A DNA stretch of 5,396 bases from an uncultured Parabacteroides sp. (GTDB lineage: Bacteria > Bacteroidota > Bacteroidia > Bacteroidales > Tannerellaceae), in NCBI GenBank assembly GCA_937890135.1, contig CALBYC010000096.1, positions 1-5,396 of the forward strand. Direction: 5' to 3'. This document shows positions 1 to 4,688 of this stretch, in pieces. A program made the translations under genes and the position numbers. Every line of letters begins with the position of its first letter. Within the stretch, counting starts at the first letter, position 1. A model generated the notes under the pieces. The model was not told the origin of the DNA. It worked only from the letters and a program-made list of their open reading frames with translations, and ran no database searches.

Positions 1-842
1 CGCGGCAGCAAGTCTTCTATTTTAACTTCGCGCATTTGGACGGCTTCATTGGGATTTTTCCGTTTCGTCCATTCCTCTATGTTTTGTGCTATATATATCT
101 TTACACCAGTTTCTAACAGCAGGTTTTGAAGCTCTTTGTCGTTTATAAAGTTGTCGTGTTTCAGAGGGCTGACGAAAAAAGCTTTGATTTGTTTTTGATG
201 GATAATGCTTTTCAGGTCTTCTTGCACCGAGTATATCCGTTTTCCCATCAATCGTTCGGAGTAGTGCGGCTGTTCGTCTCCCACGTATCCGTCTATGATG
301 AATTGTTTGGGCTTAATGTTGTTTATGTTGTTCGTGATGGCTATAGCACCGGAATGTGTCCCGTAAATCAAGGCATGGGTGGCGGTATTGCTGACCAATG
401 CGTTTTCAAACAACAGTTTGATGATGATTCGGCTGATGCAAAGGAAGGTGATGCTTCCTAAATACATGCCGGTAATCATGCGCCCGGTCAATGCGTAGAA
501 GATGTCACTCCACCCGGCATGGATGGAAATGTAATTGAAAATCTGCGCCAGAACGAAAGAAAAGCCGCAGGCGTATATGATGCGCATCAAGTCAACGAAT
601 TGGGAAAAACGCAAGATTCCCGAATAGGTATGGAATATGCGGAATGCTATCAAGTTGAATGCTCCAAATATCAAAAGCAGGTGGAACAGTGGAAACCACT
701 GGTGCATGATTTCTGAAGCCGGATGCCGCAGCCATAGTACAAATAATTCCCCAAAAAAGCATAGTGTAAGGTCATACAAGACAACGCACCAATAAGGAAG
801 AGCACGCTTGCTAAAATACCAATTAAAAATTCTATTCACCAT
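1..842 (-). CDS. CapD/FlaA1/WbpM-type membrane polysaccharide biosynthesis protein (nucleotide-sugar dehydratase/epimerase), N-terminal part
   Basis: The gene reads leftward from the ATG at 842-840 and runs off the window; 280 full codons are visible. I translated it by reverse-complementing 1-842, and the frame stays open. About four hydrophobic segments lie near residues 18-38, 48-70, 84-106 and 118-141. Between the second and third, FRIFHTYSGILRFSQF fits the Y-x-G-x-x-R pattern of this family. Residues 157-170 (HALIYGTHSGAIAI) resemble the glycine turn of the N-terminal CoA-binding-like domain. The visible part ends in REVKIEDLLP, matching the conserved (K/R)IEDLL(G/P)R stretch just before the second Rossmann/SDR domain. 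Family members are usually about 620-650 residues and act at the inner membrane on UDP-sugars for capsule, O-antigen or glycoprotein glycan synthesis. The catalytic SDR half lies outside the window, so dehydratase and epimerase activity cannot be told apart. A sugar-phosphate transferase with a similar N-terminus is less likely given the KIEDLL end. Confidence 0.86.
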   Translation of the reverse strand, partial: MVNRIFNWYFSKRALPYWCVVLYDLTLCFFGELFVLWLRHPASEIMHQWFPLFHLLLIFGAFNLIAFRIFHTYSGILRFSQFVDLMRIIYACGFSFVLAQIFNYISIHAGWSDIFYALTGRMITGMYLGSITFLCISRIIIKLLFENALVSNTATHALIYGTHSGAIAITNNINNIKPKQFIIDGYVGDEQPHYSERLMGKRIYSVQEDLKSIIHQKQIKAFFVSPLKHDNFINDKELQNLLLETGVKIYIAQNIEEWTKRKNPNEAVQMREVKIEDLLP

Positions 843-885
843 ATTCGTATAGTATTATGTTAAGAGATCTCGTTAGTTCCAACGA

Positions 886-917
886 CAAATATAAGTTCTG
901 GTTAAAAAAGAACGAAA
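886..917 (-). promoter_or_regulatory. Predicted Bacteroidales-type promoter for the capD-like gene
   Basis: On the minus strand, 893-886 reads TATATTTG, an exact TAnnTTTG -7 box. A TTTC at 917-914 is one base from the -33 TTTG, with 20 bases between the boxes, which is normal for this promoter class. The start of transcription should fall near 880, giving a leader of about 37-40 bases before the ATG at 842. A 16-base A tract on this strand lies just upstream. The call rests on consensus match and position only. Confidence 0.6.
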
Positions 918-928
918 ACAATAATCTA

Positions 929-944
929 TTTTTTTTTTTTTTTT
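929..944. repeat. Poly(T)16 homopolymer tract (poly-A on the minus strand)
   Basis: Sixteen uninterrupted T residues on the plus strand, flanked by CTA and GAATTG. No stable hairpin sits immediately before it, so it does not look like an intrinsic terminator. On the minus strand it is an A tract about 50-64 bases upstream of the predicted capD-like start site, roughly where an UP element would be. Homopolymers of this length can change length by slipped-strand replication. Confidence 0.9.
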
Positions 945-1021
945 GAATTGTTCACAAATTACACGTGGAGTTGGTTTTGTTTTCTATTGAGCCTCGTCTT
1001 CAATATTTCATTGAAAACTTA

Positions 1022-1081
1022 TATCTTACTCGTGCGAAGATTTTTATTTTGGCTCTGAAAATGCGCAGGAAAAGTAAGATA
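1022..1081. other. Tiered inverted repeat / possible structured RNA or cruciform in the divergent intergenic region
   Basis: TATCTTACT (1022-1030) is perfectly complementary to AGTAAGATA (1073-1081). Inside it, TGCG (1033-1036) pairs with CGCA (1064-1067). Inside that, ATTTT plus two further pairs (1040-1046) matches 1056-1062, leaving a 9-base loop. That gives 20 pairs (one G-U) in three helices separated by small internal loops. It lies about 80 bases before mtgA and 180 before the capD-like start. No T run follows on either strand as a classic terminator would need. No known RNA family is recognised. Confidence 0.45.
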
Positions 1082-1130
1082 AAAAGAGTAAAAAACAAAT
1101 AAATAAGTCGAGAATTATCGGATAAATAAA

Positions 1131-1138
1131 TAAATTTG
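1131..1138 (+). promoter_or_regulatory. Possible mtgA-lipB promoter -7 box
   Basis: TAAATTTG matches TAnnTTTG exactly and would start transcription near 1145, about 17 bases before the mtgA ATG. No recognisable TTTG is found 19-21 bases upstream; that region reads around AGTCGAG. The support is therefore one box only, in A/T-rich DNA where chance matches are common. Confidence 0.35.
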
Positions 1139-1161
1139 TACATAATAAATTCTATGGCTGG

Positions 1162-1938
1162 ATGAAAATAATTAAACGGTTGCTAATAGGATGCAGGAAT
1201 ATTTTCCTGTTTCTTTTTCTATCTTCGTTGTTGGCTGTCATAGCTTATCGTTTTATCCCTGTTTATGTGACACCGTTGATGGTCATTCGTTTGGTTGAGC
1301 AGGCCAAGGAGGGGAAACCCTTAAAATGGCAGCATCATTGGGTGGCGATGGACAAGATTTCGCAATCTTTGCCTCAGGCCGTCATATCATCAGAAGATAA
1401 CCGATTTCTGGAGCATCGGGGGTTTGACCTGGAGCAAATCCAGAAAGCAAGGAAAGATGCCCGGCGCGGGAAAAAGTTACGAGGGGCAAGCACGATAAGC
1501 CAGCAAACGGCCAAGAATGTGTTCCTGTGGCCTGGCAGGAGCTATTTACGCAAAGGGTTGGAAGCTTATTTTACCGTATTGATTGAACTCGTGTGGGGAA
1601 AAGAGCGTATCATGGAGGTTTATCTGAACTCGATAGAGATGGGTGATGGGATTTATGGTGCTGAGGCAGTGGCGCAGTCCCATTTTGGGAAGAAAGCCTT
1701 TCAGCTGACTGACAAGGAAGCGGCTTTGATCGCAGCCTCGTTGCCCAACCCGATTCGCTTTAATTCTGCCAAACCATCCCCTTACCTGTTAAGGAGGCAG
1801 GGGCAGATCCTCTCCCTGATGGCGAAGATACTACCTGTCGATATGGGGTATAGGGCCAAGAAACAGGAATTCAATCCCAAAAGATTAAACAACAAAAAGA
1901 AATGGAGAGCTTCATCTACAAGGATCTTGGAAGAATAG
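1162..1938 (+). CDS. mtgA: Monofunctional biosynthetic peptidoglycan transglycosylase (GT51)
   Basis: This 258-residue protein polymerises lipid II into glycan strands on the periplasmic side of the inner membrane, without a transpeptidase domain. One membrane anchor spans residues 12-30 after a basic MKIIKR start. The juxtamembrane RFIPVYVTPLMVIR closely resembles that of proteobacterial MtgA. GT51 motifs occur in order. AVISSEDNRFLEHRGFD (73-89) holds the catalytic glutamate E78. RGASTISQQTAKN (107-119) is the GASTxxQQ motif. RKGLEA (130-135) and KERIMEVYLNSIEMG (147-161) follow, then YGAEAVAQSHFGK (165-177). Length is close to the 240-odd residues of E. coli MtgA and the penicillin-binding domain of bifunctional PBPs is absent. 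The ATG at 1162 puts the anchor at the N-terminus; there is no Shine-Dalgarno site, as usual in Bacteroidota. The last 37 bases also encode the start of lipB, and the C-terminal tail is rich in N, K and R. Confidence 0.95.
   Translation: MKIIKRLLIGCRNIFLFLFLSSLLAVIAYRFIPVYVTPLMVIRLVEQAKEGKPLKWQHHWVAMDKISQSLPQAVISSEDNRFLEHRGFDLEQIQKARKDARRGKKLRGASTISQQTAKNVFLWPGRSYLRKGLEAYFTVLIELVWGKERIMEVYLNSIEMGDGIYGAEAVAQSHFGKKAFQLTDKEAALIAASLPNPIRFNSAKPSPYLLRRQGQILSLMAKILPVDMGYRAKKQEFNPKRLNNKKKWRASSTRILEE
1884..1901 (+). promoter_or_regulatory. A-rich translation start region for lipB inside mtgA
   Basis: The 18 bases before the lipB ATG, ATTAAACAACAAAAAGAA, are almost all A and carry no GGAGG-like site. 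An unstructured A-rich leader is the usual ribosome-entry signal in Bacteroidota. The stretch also encodes part of the mtgA tail (RLNNKKK), so it probably serves both purposes. It supports the ATG at 1902 as the true lipB start. Confidence 0.5.
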
Positions 1939-2579
1939 ATTATCCGGAAGCTTTGGCCCTGCAATCTTCAGCTTTTGAAGCGTTGCTGGAATGCAAGGCA
2001 GCAGGAAGGCAAGGTACCAACTGTCTTTTTTTCTGTGAGCACAATCCGGTTTTGACGTTGGGCAGGAGTGGAAAAGATTCAAATCTGTTGATTGCCGAGT
2101 CTCGTCTGCAATCATTAGGTATAGAATATTTCCATGTGAACCGCGGAGGCGACATTACCTATCATGGCCCGGGGCAAATCACGGGTTATCCCGTCTTTGA
2201 CTTGGAGACTTGGAAATTGGGGCTGAAGCAATACATATATCGCCTTGAAGAGGTGGTTATCCGTTTTTTGGCCCGTTTCGGGATAAAAGGGGAACGGCTG
2301 GATGGGGCGACCGGGGTCTGGATTGAACCGTCGGTGGAAGGCCGTGCCAGAAAGATATGCGCCATAGGCGTGAAAAGCAGCCGGTTCGTTACCATGCACG
2401 GCTTTGCTTTGAACATTAATACGGACCTCGATTATTTTACGCTGATCAACCCCTGCGGGTTTACGGACAAGGGCGTTACGTCTTTGGCTAAAGAAATGGG
2501 GAAAGAGCAAGACCTCGCTGTCTGTAAAGAACATCTGTTGCGGGAGTTCCAGCATCTTTTTGGGGAGAACGGGGAATGA
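1902..2579 (+). CDS. lipB: Octanoyl-[acyl-carrier-protein]:protein N-octanoyltransferase (lipoate biosynthesis)
   Basis: LipB moves the octanoyl group from octanoyl-ACP to a lysine of lipoyl domains (GcvH, 2-oxoacid dehydrogenase E2), the first step of endogenous lipoate synthesis; LipA then adds sulfur. It is cytosolic. The 225 residues match the usual family length. Visible motifs: PVLTLGRSG (49-57); the signature RGGDITYHGPGQ (81-92) with H88; ICAIGVKSSRFVTMHGFALN (152-171) with the catalytic lysine K158; and INPCG (182-186) with the acyl-carrying cysteine C185. This Lys/Cys pair corresponds to the dyad known from Mycobacterium tuberculosis LipB. The ATG at 1902 gives an N-terminus (MESFIYKDLGRIDYPEA) that lines up with the family start, so the 37-base overlap with mtgA, in a different frame, appears real. 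lipA is not in this window. Confidence 0.96.
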   Translation: MESFIYKDLGRIDYPEALALQSSAFEALLECKAAGRQGTNCLFFCEHNPVLTLGRSGKDSNLLIAESRLQSLGIEYFHVNRGGDITYHGPGQITGYPVFDLETWKLGLKQYIYRLEEVVIRFLARFGIKGERLDGATGVWIEPSVEGRARKICAIGVKSSRFVTMHGFALNINTDLDYFTLINPCGFTDKGVTSLAKEMGKEQDLAVCKEHLLREFQHLFGENGE

Positions 2580-2601
2580 TTTCCCATATGAATATAAAAC
2601 A

Positions 2602-2655
2602 CATTGGAATGAGTCTTCGCCTCTTTTTATGGGAGGGCGAAGGCTCATTCCAATG
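2602..2655. terminator. Bidirectional hairpin terminator between convergent genes
   Basis: The left arm 2602-2621 (CATTGGAATGAGTCTTCGCC) pairs with 2636-2655 over 20 positions with one G-U wobble, around a 14-base loop that contains T5. It lies 22 bases past the lipB stop and 29 bases past the mutase stop, which converge here. The plus strand then reads ACATTTTAC and the minus strand TGTTTTAT, both short U-rich tails. The U tracts are weak for textbook intrinsic terminators, but the stem is very strong. Confidence 0.85.
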
Positions 2656-2684
2656 ACATTTTACAAAGTGGAGTGGGACGGAAG

Positions 2685-4433
2685 TCAGATTCCGAAGAAT
2701 TTCTTGATTTCTTCAATCTTGGCGATGGCAGCGGCATCGGCAGCTTCCAATTCATCCAGCCCCTTGACCTTGGAATGCACTTCTATATAGTATTTAATCT
2801 TAGGCTCGGTGCCTGAAGGACGTATGGACACCTTTGTGCCGTCTTCAGTAAAATATTGCAGTACATTCGAGGTGGTAGGCATGTCCAAAGAAATCGTCTC
2901 GTTCTCCAACAGGTCGTAGCTCTTCAGCGTGGAGAAGTCATTGATGTGCGTCACCTTGAAGCCTGCGATTTCCGTATGAGGCGTTTCGCGATAACGTTTC
3001 ATCATCGCTTCGATTTCGTCAGCACCGCTTTTCCCTTTCTTCACGACAGAAATGCCTTTTTCCTTGGAGAAGCCATACTCTACATATATGTTCTGGAGCA
3101 ATTGATACATGGTCATGCCATTGTCTTTCGCCCAAGCCGCGATTTCGGCTAACATGGAACAAGCGGAAACGGCATCTTTGTCGCGGACGAAATCCTCGCA
3201 TAAGAAACCGTAGCTCTCTTCGCCGCCACCGATGAATTTCAGTTTGCCCTCGTTTTGCCTCATGACATTGGCAATCCACTTGAAACCGGTATAAACGTCA
3301 TAGAAGCCCACGCCGTTCGCCTCGGCGATGGCGCGGATTGTTTCAGTTGTCACGATGGTTTTGACGATATACTCTTTGCCTTGGATTTTTCCCAGCTCTT
3401 TCCAGCGGCGAATCAAGTAGTAAACGAGCATCAACGCCGTTTGGTTGCCATTAAGCAACACCCATTCCCCTTCGTTGTTTTTCACCGCCGCACCTACTCG
3501 GTCGGCATCCGGGTCGGAGGCCAATACTAATTCGGCGTCGGTCTCTTTCGCTTTTGCCACAGCCATGGCCATGGCTGCCGGTTCTTCGGGGTTGGGGGAT
3601 TTGACGGTTGGGAAGTCCCCGCTTATGACATCCTGCTCAGGAACGTGGATGATGTTGGTGAAGCCAAACGCTGCCAGGGAGCGCGGGATCAATTTTACAC
3701 CTGTCCCGTGAATGGGAGTATAAACGATTTTCATGTCGTGGTGGCGCTTGATGGACTCTTGGGAAAGGGACAAAGTCCTCAAGTCGTGGATGAACTGGCT
3801 GTCGATTTCTTCTCCGATTATCTCGATCAATGCGGGATTTCCCTTGAACTTGATGTCGGAGACCGTACGGATCTTGTTTACTTCCGCGATCGTGTTTCTG
3901 TCATGCGGAGTGATCATCTGCGCTCCGTCGCTCCAATATGCTTTGTATCCGTTGTATTCTTTCGGGTTGTGGGAAGCTGTCAAGATGATACCGCTTTGGC
4001 ATCCCAGTTTGCGTATCGCGTATGACATTTCCGGTGTCGGGCGCAAGCTGTCGAACAGGTACACTTTGATGCCGTTGGCCGAGAAGATATTTGCAGATGT
4101 TTCTGCGAACTTGCGGCTGTTGTTTCTGCAGTCGTGTCCTATGACGACTTTGATCTCTTTGAGGTCGGAAAATTCTTTCTTCAGATAGTTGGATAGGCCT
4201 TGGGTGGCGGCGCCCACTGTGTAAATGTTCATACGGTTGGTGCCTACGCCCATGATACCGCGCAATCCGCCTGTACCAAATTCCAAATCTTTGTAGAAAC
4301 TGTCGATAAGGTCTGCCGGGTCTTCTTTGTCCAACAGGGCTTGCACTTCTGCTCTAGTTTCTGCGTCATAATTGTCCGTAAGCCATCCTTGTGCCTTACT
4401 TCTTACCATTTGGATTAACTCGTTGTTTTCCAT
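2685..4433 (-). CDS. Phospho-sugar mutase (phosphoglucomutase/phosphomannomutase, PgcA/PGM2-like)
   Basis: This 582-residue alpha-D-phosphohexomutase is complete. Such enzymes interconvert hexose 6- and 1-phosphates through an enzyme phosphoserine and a bisphosphate intermediate, in the cytosol, feeding glycolysis and nucleotide-sugar synthesis. All four active-site elements are present. TASHNP (152-157) holds the phosphoserine S154. DPDADRVG (307-314) holds the Mg-binding aspartates D307, D309 and D311. GGGEESYGF (402-410) is the sugar-specificity loop. RPSGTEPKIK (538-547) is the phosphate-binding loop. An early FGTGGLRG (52-59) is also typical of this long subgroup. Length matches Bacillus PgcA (about 580) rather than the 450-470-residue ManB/GlmM type. 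Glucose versus mannose or deoxyribose preference cannot be decided from motifs. The gene has its own predicted promoter and converges on lipB. Confidence 0.94.
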   Translation of the reverse strand: MENNELIQMVRSKAQGWLTDNYDAETRAEVQALLDKEDPADLIDSFYKDLEFGTGGLRGIMGVGTNRMNIYTVGAATQGLSNYLKKEFSDLKEIKVVIGHDCRNNSRKFAETSANIFSANGIKVYLFDSLRPTPEMSYAIRKLGCQSGIILTASHNPKEYNGYKAYWSDGAQMITPHDRNTIAEVNKIRTVSDIKFKGNPALIEIIGEEIDSQFIHDLRTLSLSQESIKRHHDMKIVYTPIHGTGVKLIPRSLAAFGFTNIIHVPEQDVISGDFPTVKSPNPEEPAAMAMAVAKAKETDAELVLASDPDADRVGAAVKNNEGEWVLLNGNQTALMLVYYLIRRWKELGKIQGKEYIVKTIVTTETIRAIAEANGVGFYDVYTGFKWIANVMRQNEGKLKFIGGGEESYGFLCEDFVRDKDAVSACSMLAEIAAWAKDNGMTMYQLLQNIYVEYGFSKEKGISVVKKGKSGADEIEAMMKRYRETPHTEIAGFKVTHINDFSTLKSYDLLENETISLDMPTTSNVLQYFTEDGTKVSIRPSGTEPKIKYYIEVHSKVKGLDELEAADAAAIAKIEEIKKFFGI

Positions 4434-4460
4434 ATATGCACTATATTAAATTGTTCGCGT

Positions 4461-4476
4461 GTTCAATCGTTTGAAC
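4461..4476. promoter_or_regulatory. CG-centred dyad in the mutase leader (possible operator)
   Basis: GTTCAATCGTTTGAAC is an inverted repeat with a CG at its exact centre; seven of eight positions per half match. It lies between the predicted mutase start site (about 4494) and the ATG at 4433. LacI/PurR-family operators often share this size and central CG, and a site here could block transcription. A small RNA hairpin in the leader is the alternative. No regulator gene is visible nearby. Confidence 0.35.
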
Positions 4477-4500
4477 GGCATCGTCCAATAATTGGAAAAA

Positions 4501-4531
4501 CAAAATTAGATATAATTCTCTTAGCAAAAAA
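4501..4531 (-). promoter_or_regulatory. Predicted promoter for the phospho-sugar mutase gene
   Basis: On the minus strand, 4508-4501 reads TAATTTTG, an exact TAnnTTTG -7 box. Upstream, 4531-4525 reads TTTTTTG, which offers a -33 TTTG-like element at 16-19 bases, slightly short of the usual 19-21. The start of transcription would be near 4494, leaving a leader of about 60 bases. The promoter suggests that the mutase is transcribed separately from the M23 gene behind it. Confidence 0.5.
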
Positions 4532-4544
4532 GTTTTTGCCTAAA
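4521..4544. repeat. A/T-rich inverted repeat at the mutase -33 region
   Basis: GCAAAAA (4524-4530) and TTTTTGC (4533-4539) are perfect complements with a 2-base centre. TTAG and CTAA flanks extend the symmetry if one base is bulged. It overlaps the presumed -33 box of the mutase promoter. A weak terminator for the M23 transcript is another reading, but no U run follows it on the minus strand and the centre is too short for a normal loop. Confidence 0.4.
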
Positions 4545-4547
4545 TAT

Positions 4548-4688
4548 TTATTTCCCCGCCCTTTTGACCATCCTCTTTCGTGCCTGCGGAAAAAACGTTG
4601 CGGCCGGAGGAAGGAACGGTGGTAACCGGCGGAATAAACGGTCGTGGCCGTTCGGGGACCGGATGGTGACTGTTTCGGCAAACAAATG
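4548..4688 (-). other. GC-rich, coding-like tail after the M23 stop codon
   Basis: After the TAG at 4691-4689, the same frame stays open for 46 codons to a TAA at 4550-4548. Bases 4561-4680 are about 58% G+C, against about 32% for 4441-4560, and the drop falls almost exactly at that TAA. A second minus-strand frame is also open to a TAG at 4542-4540 and ends in plausible protein (FIPPVTTVPSSGRNVFSAG, then KEDGQKGGEINI). This could be the remnant of a longer C-terminus cut by a nonsense or frameshift change, or only a GC-rich 3' region. I see no known domain in it. Confidence 0.35.

Larger units (their letters stand above)
843..1161. other. Divergent intergenic region, no gene seen
   Basis: This A/T-rich 319-base stretch separates the leftward capD-like gene from the rightward mtgA. 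It holds the capD-like promoter, the T16 tract, the 1022-1081 hairpin, a smaller dyad (TTCAAT 999-1004 with ATTGAA 1010-1015), an 8-bp palindrome GAGATCTC at 864-871 in the predicted capD-like leader, AAAT-type short repeats (1097-1106 and 1122-1135), and a weak mtgA promoter. I see no convincing ORF, tRNA or mobile-element end. Confidence 0.8.

Noticed and set aside
126..716. Plus-strand open frames (111 and 65 codons) at the left end
   Set aside because: They lie antisense to the capD-like gene, whose minus-strand translation gives clear membrane segments and the KIEDLLP motif; these frames show no recognisable protein.
929..944. T16 tract as an intrinsic terminator
   Set aside because: No GC-rich hairpin lies directly upstream on the plus strand, and it sits between divergent genes where no transcript needs to end.
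843..1161. Invertible promoter or recombinase sites, expected near some Bacteroidales capsule genes
   Set aside because: No pair of inverted repeats brackets either promoter; the repeats seen are internal hairpins and short dyads.
2115..2648. 177-codon minus-strand frame opposite lipB
   Set aside because: It runs antisense to a gene with full catalytic motifs and crosses the terminator hairpin; the translation shows no domain.
2856..4418. Several plus-strand frames of 72-151 codons opposite the mutase
   Set aside because: The mutase frame carries all four active-site motifs over its full length; the opposite frames are shadows.
4637..4652. AACGGTCGTGGCCGTT hairpin as an M23 terminator
   Set aside because: The stem is only about six pairs, and no U run follows it on the minus strand.
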